The notes beneath the pieces are model-generated. The model had not been told where the DNA came from and ran no database searches. It worked only from the letters and a program-made list of their open reading frames with translations. This document shows, piece after piece, positions 26,468 to 34,984 of a DNA stretch of 64,000 nucleotides. How positions within the stretch are numbered: the stretch's first letter is position 1; each line of letters starts with the position of its first letter. This DNA comes from JABHIE01 sp964584805 (lineage in GTDB: Bacteria > Planctomycetota > UBA1135): positions 248,001 through 312,000 of the forward strand of contig CAZPAY010000001.1 of assembly GCA_964584805.1 (NCBI GenBank), given 5' to 3'. The translations under genes were made by a program, and so were the position numbers.

Positions 26468-27672
26468 TAAATGACACCGTGTGCACGACCGACTTTAATG
26501 AATGCGGCAACCGCTTTTTCAAGATGCTCACGCGTATGTGCCGCGGAAATCTGCACGCGAATGCGCGCTTGGCCTTTTGGCACAACAGGGAAACTAAAAC
26601 CAATCACATAAATCCCTTCGGCCAACATATCGCGCGCCATATCGGCGGCCAACTTGGCATCGCCCAGCATAATCGGCGCAATCGCATGCACGCCCGGCTT
26701 GATATCAAACCCAGCCGCGGTCATTTTCTCGCGAAACCACATCGTGTTTTCTTCGAGCTGATCGCGCAATTCGGTCGTCGCGCTCAGGCGATCAAAGACG
26801 GCAATCGAAGCCGCCACAATCGGAGGCGCCACCGAATTCGAGAACAGGTACGGACGCGACTTGTTCCGCAAAAAGTCCACCACGGTTTTACTCGCCACGG
26901 TGTAACCCCCACTCGCGCCGCCCAGCGCCTTGCCGAGTGTCGAGGTAATGATGTCAACCCGCCCCATCACGCCACAATGCTCATGCGTGCCTTTGCCGTG
27001 TTTGCCCATGAAACCCGTCGAATGGCTGTCGTCGACATGCACCATCGCCCCATATTTTTCGGCCAACTCACAAATCTCATCGAGCTTGGCCACAAAGCCG
27101 TCCATGGAAAACACGCCGTCGGTCGAAACCATAATCCGTCGCGCGCCACCCTCGACCGCCTGCTGCAAACACTGCTCAAGCTCGGCCATGTTGCTGTTGG
27201 CATAACGAAAACGCTTGGCTTTACTCAGACGGATGCCATCAATAATGCTCGCGTGATTCAGCGCATCAGAAATCACCGCGTCATCGGCGCCGAGCAAAGT
27301 CTCATAAAGGCCACCGTTGGCGTCGAAACATGATGTGTACAGGATGCAATCTTCAAAACCCAAAAAATCTGAAATCTTGGCCTCAAGGGTTTTGTGAATA
27401 TCTTGCGTGCCACAAATAAACCGCACACTCGACATCCCGAAACCGTGTGTCTGCAAGCAATCACTCGCCGCCTGAATCAGCGCCGAGTCATCGCTCAGAC
27501 CCAGATAATTATTCGCGCAAAAGTTCACCACCGACTCGCCGGTCGAAACGCGGATGTCGGCCTCTTGCGGGGTCGTGATGATGCGCTCTTCTTTCCAAAG
27601 ACCCGCATCACGGATGGCATCAAGTTCGACGCTTAACCCGTCGAGAAAGGACTGCTTAGAGGCTTGACTCAT
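26467..27672 (-). CDS. kbl: 2-amino-3-ketobutyrate CoA ligase (glycine C-acetyltransferase)
   Basis: 401 residues from the ATG at 27672, chosen over a TTG two codons upstream because TAAAAT ends 7 nt before it. PLP alpha-oxoamine synthase fold: FCANNYLGLSDD, DDSHSTGFMGKHGKGTHEH and the PLP lysine in STLGKALGGASGGY. It cleaves 2-amino-3-ketobutyrate with CoA to glycine and acetyl-CoA, the step after threonine dehydrogenase, whose gene lies 12 kb away. The sister enzymes (ALAS, BioF, SPT) lack the GKHGKGTHEHCGV segment typical of Kbl. Confidence 0.94.
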   Translation of the reverse strand: MSQASKQSFLDGLSVELDAIRDAGLWKEERIITTPQEADIRVSTGESVVNFCANNYLGLSDDSALIQAASDCLQTHGFGMSSVRFICGTQDIHKTLEAKISDFLGFEDCILYTSCFDANGGLYETLLGADDAVISDALNHASIIDGIRLSKAKRFRYANSNMAELEQCLQQAVEGGARRIMVSTDGVFSMDGFVAKLDEICELAEKYGAMVHVDDSHSTGFMGKHGKGTHEHCGVMGRVDIITSTLGKALGGASGGYTVASKTVVDFLRNKSRPYLFSNSVAPPIVAASIAVFDRLSATTELRDQLEENTMWFREKMTAAGFDIKPGVHAIAPIMLGDAKLAADMARDMLAEGIYVIGFSFPVVPKGQARIRVQISAAHTREHLEKAVAAFIKVGRAHGVI

Positions 27673-27679
27673 GGGCAAG

Positions 27680-27685
27680 ATTTTA
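27680..27685 (-). promoter_or_regulatory. -10 hexamer for leaderless kbl mRNA
   Basis: TAAAAT ends 7 nt before the kbl ATG and overlaps the stop codon of the preceding hydrogenase protease gene (TAA within TAAAAT). It implies that kbl-acetoacetyl-CoA synthetase transcription is independent of the hox operon. Confidence 0.5.
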
Positions 27686-28135
27686 GCCTTGCTCTATCAG
27701 CCACCCACGCAAATACGCCTCGCTTTTCTCTAAATTCGCTGCGGCGACTTCCGTCAGCCCCTCTTCGAAACTCTCAAAGTCGTAACCCCGCATACCCAGC
27801 ACATAAAGCAAGCCTTCCGCCTGGAAAAACTCGCGGGCAATCGACAAAATCGACGGGGGCAGAATCAAGTGTGTCGAAAACTCCTTCGCAGGATCAGGCT
27901 CGACTTCTTCAAAAGTAAAAGCGCCGTCACCCTTTGCCGAGGCATCAAGGATGACGACCTTTTCGTATTCGCTTAAGGTGCAGGCGTCTTCGAGCGAGAG
28001 TTGATAGTTTGCGTCAACCACCACCCCAGCGGGGCAATCCGCATCAAAGCGTGCCGCTAGAGCGGGCCCCAAGCCGTCATCTTTTCGGCTTGGATTCCCA
28101 ATCCCTAGCAGCAACACTTTGCCTTTCATGATCAA
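27683..28135 (-). CDS. hoxW: Hydrogenase maturation endopeptidase
   Basis: 150 residues of the HyaD/HoxW protease family: an N-terminal LLLGIGNPSRKDDGLGPALA (nickel-binding D/E residues follow the GNP motif) and the DASAKG strand that carries the second acidic ligand. It removes the C-terminal peptide of the large subunit after nickel insertion. It lies 20 bp downstream of hoxH, so it is assigned to HoxH. An AGGAT precedes the ATG by 7-8 nt. Confidence 0.88.
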   Translation of the reverse strand: MIMKGKVLLLGIGNPSRKDDGLGPALAARFDADCPAGVVVDANYQLSLEDACTLSEYEKVVILDASAKGDGAFTFEEVEPDPAKEFSTHLILPPSILSIAREFFQAEGLLYVLGMRGYDFESFEEGLTEVAAANLEKSEAYLRGWLIEQG

Positions 28136-28155
28136 AATCCTAGGGAAAGAAAACC

Positions 28156-29604
28156 CTAATCTTTCACCTTGCGATCTAATTGTTTGCCGTCAGCGCCCAC
28201 CAACTCGACCTCGAGCGGCATGCGGCCCATGGCGTGCGTGGCACAAGACAAGCACGGGTCATAAGCACGAATCGCCACTTCGATGTGGTTGAGCAGGCCT
28301 TCGGTGATTTCAACGCCTGAGAGGTAATCGTTGGCGACCTTGGCCACGGAACGGTTCATCCCTTCATTGTTGTGAGTCGTCGAAACGATTAAGTTGGCCA
28401 TGGTGACCATGTCGTTGTCATCGACTTCGTAATGATGAATCAGCGTGCCGCGCGGTGCTTCAATCACACCGACAGCCTCACTACGGCGCTCGCCTTTACG
28501 CACAAGCTCGTCGCCCTGCAAATCAGGGTCGTTGAGCAAGCGCTCCATTTCTTCGAGCGAGTGAAGCAATTCAATCATGCGCGCCCAGTGATAACCCATC
28601 GTGACATGCACCGGAGCGCCTGCCCCCACTGCGACAAATTCTTGGCGTGCGGTTTCGGCGAGAGGTGTGTCAATGAAGTCAACCACATTCATACGAGCAA
28701 GTGGCCCGACGCGATACCAGCCGTCTTCCGTGCCCATATTTTTCATAAATGGGAACTTCATGTAAGACCAGTTGCGTACCTCCTCTGCGATGTGATCGAG
28801 ATAACCCGAATAGGGCGCTCCATCAATCAACTTGTCGCCATTGTGATCAATCGCGCGCAACTTACCGTGATACAAATCCATGGCACCATCGTCGCGCACC
28901 AATGACATGTAATTCGACGGGAAGGTGCCAAAATCAGCCACCGTCGACAGATTCTCGACCGTGTAGTTTTTGGCGATAGCGACCGCGCTCAATGCCCATT
29001 CTTTCATCTGAGGAATCTCAGCCAAGAACTTATCACGCTCTGGGATGGTCAGATTCTTATTCACGCCGCCAGGGATGGCCCCCGTGCCGTGAATCTTTTT
29101 ACCCGCCGTCGCCAAGATGATTTCTTGACCGAAGCGACGCATGTTGACCCCTTGCACGGCCAAATCAGGATGCGCGGTAGCCACGCCTAAAACATTGCGC
29201 TGCTTCGGGTCACTGCCAAAGCCAAACAACAAGTCAGGGCTGCAAAGATGGAAAAAGTGCAGAGCGTGCGACTGGAACATTTGACCGTAATGCATCAAGC
29301 GACGCATCTTGTCGGCGGTTGCGGAAAGCTCGTCAACGCCCACGATGATGTCCATGGCTTTCGCCGCGGCAAGGTGGTGACTGACGGGGCAAATCCCGCA
29401 AAGGCGTTGCACGATAACAGGCACTTCCCAGAACGGGCGCCCCTGAATGAATCGCTCAAAACCACGGAACTCAACAATGTGCAAACGCGCTTGTTGCACC
29501 TTGCCGTCATCGTCTAACAAAATAGTCACTTTGCCGTGACCCTCGACACGCGTCACGGGTTCAATCGTGATTTTGCGCGCGGTATCAGTTACTGGAATAC
29601 TCAT
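28156..29604 (-). CDS. hoxH: NAD-linked [NiFe] hydrogenase large subunit HoxH
   Basis: 482 residues. The NiFe ligands are C69 and C72 (RLCGICPVSH) and C451 and C454 (DPCLSCATH, 449-457). Processing after H457 would remove a 25-residue C-terminal peptide. TRVEGHGKV near residue 18 and the overall length match group 3d HoxH. It is the catalytic site for reversible H2 oxidation in the soluble HoxFUYH complex. An AGGAGG sits 7 nt before the ATG, and the gene is 11 nt downstream of hoxY. Confidence 0.95.
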   Translation of the reverse strand: MSIPVTDTARKITIEPVTRVEGHGKVTILLDDDGKVQQARLHIVEFRGFERFIQGRPFWEVPVIVQRLCGICPVSHHLAAAKAMDIIVGVDELSATADKMRRLMHYGQMFQSHALHFFHLCSPDLLFGFGSDPKQRNVLGVATAHPDLAVQGVNMRRFGQEIILATAGKKIHGTGAIPGGVNKNLTIPERDKFLAEIPQMKEWALSAVAIAKNYTVENLSTVADFGTFPSNYMSLVRDDGAMDLYHGKLRAIDHNGDKLIDGAPYSGYLDHIAEEVRNWSYMKFPFMKNMGTEDGWYRVGPLARMNVVDFIDTPLAETARQEFVAVGAGAPVHVTMGYHWARMIELLHSLEEMERLLNDPDLQGDELVRKGERRSEAVGVIEAPRGTLIHHYEVDDNDMVTMANLIVSTTHNNEGMNRSVAKVANDYLSGVEITEGLLNHIEVAIRAYDPCLSCATHAMGRMPLEVELVGADGKQLDRKVKD

Positions 29605-29615
29605 GGTTTCGCCTC

Positions 29616-30170
29616 CTAATCGTATTTAACGAGCTCGTAGGGCAAGCTCACGGGGTTTTCGCTTAACAGGGCGACCAAGGCCTCCCAGATGGTGTCGGCA
29701 GACGGTGGGCAGCCAGGCAGGTGATAATCAATTTTCACCACCTCGTGCGCACAGTAGACCTTATTGAGCAAGAGCGGGATTTCAGAGTCGTCTGGCACTC
29801 GCCCGCCTGGGTTATAAACCGAAGGCCCGTTTAGATAAGCCTCATCGAAGCACTCTTTCAGCTCAATTGTGTTACGCATCGCAGGGATGCCGCCCATGAT
29901 GGCGCACTCTCCCACCGAAATCAGCACATCGCAATGCTTCCGGAAGTCGCGCAGGACATGCACATTTTCTTCGTTGCAGCAACCGCCCTCAATCAAGCCC
30001 ACGCGGCACTGGCCCTGGAACTCTTTGTAATCATTGATGGGTGAGCGATCAAACTCGACAATTTCAGCAAGTTGCAGGATGCGCTCGTCGATATCCAAAA
30101 TCGACATATGGCATCCAAAACAACCGGCCAGCGAACAAGTCGCAACTTTAGGTTTTGAAGTATGTGGCAT
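29616..30170 (-). CDS. hoxY: NAD-linked hydrogenase small subunit HoxY
   Basis: 184 residues. Ligands for the proximal [4Fe-4S] cluster are visible in SLAGCFGCHMSILDID near residue 13, in SVGECAIMGGIPAMRN and in HLPGCPPSADTIWEAL. Small subunits of group 3d enzymes carry only this cluster and lack the long C-terminal domain of membrane types, which fits the short length. It passes electrons from HoxH to HoxU. A GGAGG lies 7 nt before the ATG. Confidence 0.95.
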   Translation of the reverse strand: MPHTSKPKVATCSLAGCFGCHMSILDIDERILQLAEIVEFDRSPINDYKEFQGQCRVGLIEGGCCNEENVHVLRDFRKHCDVLISVGECAIMGGIPAMRNTIELKECFDEAYLNGPSVYNPGGRVPDDSEIPLLLNKVYCAHEVVKIDYHLPGCPPSADTIWEALVALLSENPVSLPYELVKYD

Positions 30171-30172
30171 GT

Positions 30173-30892
30173 TTAGACCTCCAGAGAGCCGTTTCCGGCC
30201 TCGACTGATGTACCGATAGGAGTGTGGTCAAACTCACGCGCGCCGACGGGCGCGATGTAACCTTGACGCTTAGGCAGGATGGCCCCCACGGGGCAGACAT
30301 CAATCGCTTTATCCGTTAGGTCGACATCCGTGCGACTGAGCAGCGCATCGGAGTTGACCGCGACCCGTTTTTCAGGCCCGCGCTCGACAAACTGGAAGAC
30401 ACGCTTGCCGTCCACATCGCGAGAAGCCCGCACGCAACGCCCGCAAAGGACACAGCGGTTGTGATCGACCATGATGTCAGGGTGAGTGGCGTCAATTTCG
30501 CGACGAGGGAACAAGTGCGGATGTTGCGTCGCGGTTAAACCGTGGCGATAACCCAGCGCTTGCAACTCACAGCCGCCCGATTTTTCACAGAAGGGGCAGA
30601 AGTGGTTGCCTTCGACGAACAGCATCTCGATGAGTTGCTTACGCCACATTTCCACTTGCGGGTGATTATTCTGCACCTCCATGCCAGGCTCGGCTGGTTG
30701 GGTGCAAGAGGTGCAAGAGCGGCCATTGGCAATCACCGTGCAAATACGGCAGCTGCCATGCGGCTTAAGCTCAGGATGGTGGCAAAGCCTTGGGATGTAG
30801 ATCCCGGCGGCCTCAGCAGCCTCAAGGATGGTTTGACCTTTCGTAGCTTGAATGTCACGCCCATCAACATTGATTGTGAAGGAATCGGTCAT
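30173..30892 (-). CDS. hoxU: HoxU, iron-sulfur electron-transfer subunit
   Basis: 239 residues homologous to the N-terminal part of NuoG. A [2Fe-2S] ferredoxin domain comes first (RLCHHPELKPHGSCRICTV with a following CTSC), then the His-Cys [4Fe-4S] motif (HFCPFCEKSGGCELQ) and a CVLCGRCVRAS plus IDVCPVGAI cluster. It bridges HoxF and HoxY. Its ATG lies directly after the hoxF stop with a GAGG about 8 nt upstream. Confidence 0.94.
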   Translation of the reverse strand: MTDSFTINVDGRDIQATKGQTILEAAEAAGIYIPRLCHHPELKPHGSCRICTVIANGRSCTSCTQPAEPGMEVQNNHPQVEMWRKQLIEMLFVEGNHFCPFCEKSGGCELQALGYRHGLTATQHPHLFPRREIDATHPDIMVDHNRCVLCGRCVRASRDVDGKRVFQFVERGPEKRVAVNSDALLSRTDVDLTDKAIDVCPVGAILPKRQGYIAPVGAREFDHTPIGTSVEAGNGSLEV

Positions 30893-32719
30893 TTATTTAC
30901 CCTCTTGGTTGTAGACGCTCTTGCGACCGGTGGCACGCTCGGCATCTTTCAGTGCAGAATCCAAATCAAAGGAGGCGCGCAAGTTGCGATCTTGGTCGCC
31001 AATCTTGGCCTCAAGAAGTGGGCGGAAGTGACGAAGCAAATCCAAAACAATGTTTGGCGAAGTTTGCCCCAATCCACAACGGCTTGTGCCTTTGATAGAG
31101 TTTGCGAGGTCAGCGAGGTATTCATAATCACCCGTTTCCCCGCGACCCTTTTGTATGCGCTTCATCCGCTCAAGCAAGAGCACATTGCCCGCGCGACATG
31201 GAGTGCAGTAGCCGCAACTTTCTTCGACAAAGAAATCGAGGAAGTCGACCGCCACACCAATCAAGTCGACCTTAGGCCCAAAGACCATCATCGACCCACC
31301 TGTGGCCAAGTCGTCAAAAGTCAAGCGTCGGCCAAACTCAGCGGGTGCAATCAAGTGCCCAGCAGCGCCACCGACTTGGACGGCTTGAGCTTCGCGCCCG
31401 CCGCACATGTCGAGAAACTCGAACAGTGTGATGCCATTAGGGATTTCATAAACCCCGGGCTTTTCGCAATCGCCCGAAACCGATAGCACTTTTGTGCCGG
31501 TCGAGCGTGCTTCCCCAAAGCCAGCAAACCACTCGGCGCCATGCTCAAGAATGCGCGCCGCAGCACACAAACTCTCAACATTATTGACGGAGGTCGGGCA
31601 CTGTTTGTAGCCCTTTTGCGCCGGGAACGGTGGCCGGTTTTTCGGGTCACCGCGCAAACCTTCGCAGGACGAAATCAAAGCCGATTCTTCGCCGCAAATG
31701 TAAGCGCCCGCGCCGAGCTGAATGCGGATGTCAAAATCGAAACCTTCGTGTCCGAGGATGTTTTTGCCCAACAGCCCAGACTTCCGCCGCAACTCAAGCG
31801 CGTGCTCAAGGAATGCCTTGAGGTAAAAATACTCACCGCGCAAGTAAATCAAACCACCACTTGCGCCAATCGCGTAAGCAGCGATCGTCATGCCTTCAAA
31901 CATGAGCTCTGGCATTTCGGTGAGCAAGACACGGTCTTTAAATGTACCTGGCTCGCCCTCGTCGGCGTTACAAAGAATGTAGCGCTGCTCACCTTCGGCA
32001 GCCGCCGTGAAATCCCACTTGAGACCCGTAGGGAAACCTGCTCCACCACGGCCACGCAACCCAGAATCTTTCACAATCTGTCGCACCTCTTCGGGCGTCT
32101 GTTTCAGAGCCGACTCAAGGCCTCGACCCGTTACGGGGCCGCCAAACAAAACGGGCCCGCGCCGCTGGAGATTATTGTTGACCATCGACTTGATGAGGTC
32201 ATTGCAATTGCGACCATCGCCAAATTCTTTGACCAACTTATAGGGGTTGCCCGTCTCGATGAGCTGCCGCGCCATCTTGCGCGCACTCTCAGGAGTGAGG
32301 CTCGTGATGATGATTTCATTCACCATGACGGCGGGAGCTTGGTCGCTCATGCCGATGCAAGGCGTGTGCAACAAAGTGAATCGGCCGTCTTCACTTGTCT
32401 CGCCAAAATCCAGCCCAAGTTCACTCGAAAGAGCGGCGGCAACGGCCTCCATGCCAGCAAGTTTGTCAGGCACATCATTGCACAAACGCACGACAATTTT
32501 GCCGGTTTCTTCCTCGGTCAAGAATGAGTAGAAACTCACAAGGCTCTGCACATCGACCACTTCCATTTGCAGGAATTGCGCGACATCAAGTTGAATTTCA
32601 GGGGAAACACACTGGTAGGCGTGTTGAATGTCAATGGCAATGTCCATCAAGCGATCTGGCGAATTTTTGTACTTTTTGCAGATGCTTCCGACACTTTCAG
32701 GTAGGGTTTTTTCGACCAT
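30893..32719 (-). CDS. hoxF: HoxF, NADH-binding diaphorase subunit with fused HoxE-like domain
   Basis: 608 residues. An N-terminal NuoE/HoxE-like domain (1-160) is fused to a NuoF-like domain. The NuoF part has RGRGGAGFPTGLKW and CNADEGEPGTFKDR (FMN and NADH) and ESCGYCTPCRAGN with RCGLGQTSP ([4Fe-4S]). In the N-terminal domain the expected cysteine pairs are half lost: the second Cys of each pair is replaced (LCNDVPDKL, TPCIGMSDQAP). There is no separate hoxE. It exchanges electrons between NAD(H) and the hydrogenase. GGAGG lies 7 nt before the ATG. Confidence 0.95.
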   Translation of the reverse strand: MVEKTLPESVGSICKKYKNSPDRLMDIAIDIQHAYQCVSPEIQLDVAQFLQMEVVDVQSLVSFYSFLTEEETGKIVVRLCNDVPDKLAGMEAVAAALSSELGLDFGETSEDGRFTLLHTPCIGMSDQAPAVMVNEIIITSLTPESARKMARQLIETGNPYKLVKEFGDGRNCNDLIKSMVNNNLQRRGPVLFGGPVTGRGLESALKQTPEEVRQIVKDSGLRGRGGAGFPTGLKWDFTAAAEGEQRYILCNADEGEPGTFKDRVLLTEMPELMFEGMTIAAYAIGASGGLIYLRGEYFYLKAFLEHALELRRKSGLLGKNILGHEGFDFDIRIQLGAGAYICGEESALISSCEGLRGDPKNRPPFPAQKGYKQCPTSVNNVESLCAAARILEHGAEWFAGFGEARSTGTKVLSVSGDCEKPGVYEIPNGITLFEFLDMCGGREAQAVQVGGAAGHLIAPAEFGRRLTFDDLATGGSMMVFGPKVDLIGVAVDFLDFFVEESCGYCTPCRAGNVLLLERMKRIQKGRGETGDYEYLADLANSIKGTSRCGLGQTSPNIVLDLLRHFRPLLEAKIGDQDRNLRASFDLDSALKDAERATGRKSVYNQEGK

Positions 32720-32750
32720 GCTGGGTCCTCCGAGCGAGTATTAAGCCTTT

Positions 32751-32778
32751 GTTTTACGGGTGATATAGAGAATGTCTA
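32751..32778 (-). promoter_or_regulatory. Candidate hoxFUYHW promoter
   Basis: On the minus strand a TAGACA -35 (5/6) and a TAAAAC -10 (4/6) are separated by 16 bp. The predicted start gives a leader of about 25 nt that includes the hoxF GGAGG. The 111-bp gap after hypB also contains a short GCCAA/TTGGC repeat. A promoter here would allow hox expression apart from hyp. Confidence 0.45.
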
Positions 32779-32830
32779 GATTATTTAAAAATGGGAAATA
32801 GAACGCCAAGTTTTTGATTTTTTGGCACAT

Positions 32831-33589
32831 TCACTTCCCTGTTAGCCAGTCAATCCAAGCTTCCATGCCTTCACCGGAGCGTGCGCTGACACTCAAATGC
32901 TCACCGTGATGCGCCACTTGATGCAAGGCCTGGTGGCAAGCCTCGCCGCTCCAATCGAGGTGTGGGATGAGGTCGATTTTGGTCAGAAGCACCATCGCCG
33001 CGTCGTGAAACAAGAGCGGGTACTTCACGGGTTTGTCCTCACCCTCGCAGACGGAAAGCAAAGCGATTTTTGCGGTTTCACCAAGATCAAAAGCAGCGGG
33101 GCAAACGAGGTTACCAATGTTCTCGATGAGTAAAAGCTGTGTGTCCTCTTCGATGATTTCAGGGAGCAACCGCCCAATTTGCTGCGCGTTGAGATGGCAA
33201 CTCGCTCCCGTTTCAATTTGGATGACCGGCGCGCCCTTGCCCCGCAGTCGTTTGGCATCGTTGTCGGTTTGCTGATCCCCCACAAGGACGGCAACTTTCA
33301 CGCCGCGCTCGGCAAGCATTTCTAGAGTGCGCTCTAAGAGATGGGTTTTGCCGGAACCGGGTGACGAAATGAAGTTGAGCGTTTTGATACCCCGCTCGGT
33401 TAGCCATGCGCGATTTTTTGCAGCGGCCTCATCGTTGGCCGCAAGCACACGCGTTTCTAGATCGAGCTGACGGCTTTCGGGGTGGCCGTGGCCGTGGCCG
33501 TGCTCATGGTCATGCTCATGGTCATGACCGTGCCGATGCCCATGCACCGCTACCGCATTTGCTGTTTCACATCCACAATCTTTACACAT
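32831..33589 (-). CDS. hypB: HypB, nickel-incorporation GTPase
   Basis: 252 residues. The high-affinity nickel motif CKDCGC (C2, C5, C7) is followed by a histidine stretch (HGHDHEHDHEHGHGHGH, about 20-36) for nickel storage. The G domain has SPGSGKT at 76-82 and the GDQQTDND segment, and a C-terminal TKIDL guanine-specificity motif. HypB with HypA loads nickel into the hydrogenase large subunit. The ATG shares a base with the hypA stop (TAATG); GGAGG lies 7 nt upstream. Confidence 0.95.
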   Translation of the reverse strand: MCKDCGCETANAVAVHGHRHGHDHEHDHEHGHGHGHPESRQLDLETRVLAANDEAAAKNRAWLTERGIKTLNFISSPGSGKTHLLERTLEMLAERGVKVAVLVGDQQTDNDAKRLRGKGAPVIQIETGASCHLNAQQIGRLLPEIIEEDTQLLLIENIGNLVCPAAFDLGETAKIALLSVCEGEDKPVKYPLLFHDAAMVLLTKIDLIPHLDWSGEACHQALHQVAHHGEHLSVSARSGEGMEAWIDWLTGK

Positions 33590-33930
33590 TACAAAACCTC
33601 CAAACCGGTCAACAAAAAATCACGACCTGAGATGATGTCGACCGCGGCATCTAGGCATTTTTCGCACCGCAATAAATGCGGCACACATTCAGTGTCGGCC
33701 CCACACGCGCGGCAATTCACGCGCAGGGGCACTTCTTCGATTTCAAAAACGGCGTCTTCGGCAAGAGTGCCTCGCGCGGCTTCAGGGAAGGCAAATTCCA
33801 TGGGCTCTCGCTCGACGCCGCTCATCGCACCAATCGACACCTTGACCGACAGGATGCGCGTAACTTTTTCGCGATTACAGATTTTTGTAATCTGCTCGAT
33901 TAGATCTACGGCGAGTGAGAGCTCATGCAT
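33589..33930 (-). CDS. hypA: HypA, nickel metallochaperone
   Basis: 113 residues from the second ATG at 33930. This start gives the N-terminal MHE that is needed for nickel binding, and places GGAGG 6 nt upstream; the ATG two codons earlier touches GGAGG. The zinc site is CRACG...C...CEKC in the C-terminal half (CRACGADTECVPHLLRCEKC region). It works with HypB. It lies between hypE and hypB within the hyp operon. Confidence 0.95.
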   Translation of the reverse strand: MHELSLAVDLIEQITKICNREKVTRILSVKVSIGAMSGVEREPMEFAFPEAARGTLAEDAVFEIEEVPLRVNCRACGADTECVPHLLRCEKCLDAAVDIISGRDFLLTGLEVL

Positions 33931-33936
33931 TGGCAT

Positions 33937-33941
33937 CCTCC
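33937..33941 (-). promoter_or_regulatory. Ribosome binding site that fixes the hypA start
   Basis: GGAGG is followed by six bases and then the ATG at 33930. The alternative ATG at 33936 follows it with no gap and could not be used from this site. Confidence 0.75.
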
Positions 33942-33964
33942 AGTTTCATTGGTTTCCATTTCGC

Positions 33965-34984
33965 TCAACAAATACGCGGCAACAATTCCCCTTGCGGCAC
34001 ATCGACTAGGCGGCGTCCACCCATGCAGGTTTCAAGCAATACGCGCCCGGCATCATCGTCAGTCACGACACCCACGGCTGTTGCTCCGCTTCCTTCAGGA
34101 ATTTCACGCCACGCGTCCAGAATCAAACTTGCGACATTCGGCGCACAAGCCATCAACATGCGGCCTTCGCAAGCCGAATGCAGTAAGTCAAAACCAAGCG
34201 TTTCAGCAATCCCGCGTGCACCGCTTGACCACGGCAAATCGCTTTCATGCAAAATGATTCCGAGCGGAGCATCCTCAACGAGCTCATTCAGAACAGCCGC
34301 GACTCCGCCACGGGTTGGATCGCGCATAAAACGCACCTCATTCGCATAAGGGCGCGCCGTCTGCACCAATCGATGCACGGGCCCCGTGTCACTCACGGGG
34401 CCACCTGCCATATCGATGCCCTCGCGTGCAGCCATGACGGCCATCCCGTGATCCCCGAGCGTGCCGGACGCCAAAATGACATCACCAGCTTTCAAATGGC
34501 TCGTGCTCAAATCAAATTCAGGCATACGCTCACCGATACCGGCCGTGTTGAGATAAATACCATCACACAAACCGCGCGGGACGACTTTCGTGTCGCCTGT
34601 AACCACTTGCACGCCACAATCAGCAGCAGCCTCTGCAACCGAATCGAGCACGCGCCCAACGACATCCTGATCGATGCCTTCCTCCAGAATCATGCCGAGC
34701 GACAACCAGCGTGGGATGCCCCCCGAAACGGCCACATCATTTACCGTGCCATGTACCGCCAAATCGCCGATGTTGCCACCTGGGAAAAACATGGGATGCA
34801 CGACAAAGCTATCGGTTGAAAAAATGATTCCGTTTTCAAGCGCGGGCAAAGTCGCGCCGTCCGGCAAACCCTCAAGCGGCCCGGCTGCAAATCGGGGCAC
34901 CACATGGCGGTCAAGAAACTCGCGCGTCAGCAAACCCCCGCCGCCGTGACCGAGTTGAATGTTTGTTTGTGTTTTTGTTTTCAT
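33965..34984 (-). CDS. hypE: HypE, hydrogenase cyanide-ligand synthesis protein
   Basis: 339 residues from the ATG at 34984, which overlaps the hypD stop (ATGA) and has GGAGG 7 nt upstream; a longer frame begins inside hypD and is not used. PurM-like ATPase fold with LGHGGGGLLTREFL at the start, and the C-terminal ...RVLLETCMGGRRLVDVPQG. HypE normally ends in PRIC with the carbamoylated cysteine; here the protein ends LLPRIC, so the modified Cys is present. It dehydrates the thiocarboxamide to the thiocyanate that supplies CN ligands. Confidence 0.95.
   Translation of the reverse strand: MKTKTQTNIQLGHGGGGLLTREFLDRHVVPRFAAGPLEGLPDGATLPALENGIIFSTDSFVVHPMFFPGGNIGDLAVHGTVNDVAVSGGIPRWLSLGMILEEGIDQDVVGRVLDSVAEAAADCGVQVVTGDTKVVPRGLCDGIYLNTAGIGERMPEFDLSTSHLKAGDVILASGTLGDHGMAVMAAREGIDMAGGPVSDTGPVHRLVQTARPYANEVRFMRDPTRGGVAAVLNELVEDAPLGIILHESDLPWSSGARGIAETLGFDLLHSACEGRMLMACAPNVASLILDAWREIPEGSGATAVGVVTDDDAGRVLLETCMGGRRLVDVPQGELLPRIC

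Noticed and set aside
26068..27333. 421-codon open frame on the plus strand, antisense to kbl and acetoacetyl-CoA synthetase
   Set aside because: It straddles two well-supported genes on the other strand, its product is low-complexity and rich in Arg, His and Pro, and it matches no family. It is a codon-bias shadow.
31541..32527. 328-codon plus-strand frame inside hoxF
   Set aside because: Antisense to conserved HoxF motifs and of low-complexity composition; no independent evidence.
32805..32826. GCCAA/TTGGC inverted repeat between hypB and hoxF
   Set aside because: Only 5 bp of stem with a 12-nt A/T loop and no adjacent run of T after the second arm; too weak for a terminator or operator call.
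33482..33547. Tandem GGCCGTGGCC and CATGGTCATG DNA repeats
   Set aside because: They encode the histidine-rich nickel-storage stretch of HypB and need no separate explanation.
33931..33936. First ATG of the hypA frame
   Set aside because: It directly touches GGAGG and would bury the MHE nickel-binding N-terminus; the second ATG has a 6-nt spacing.
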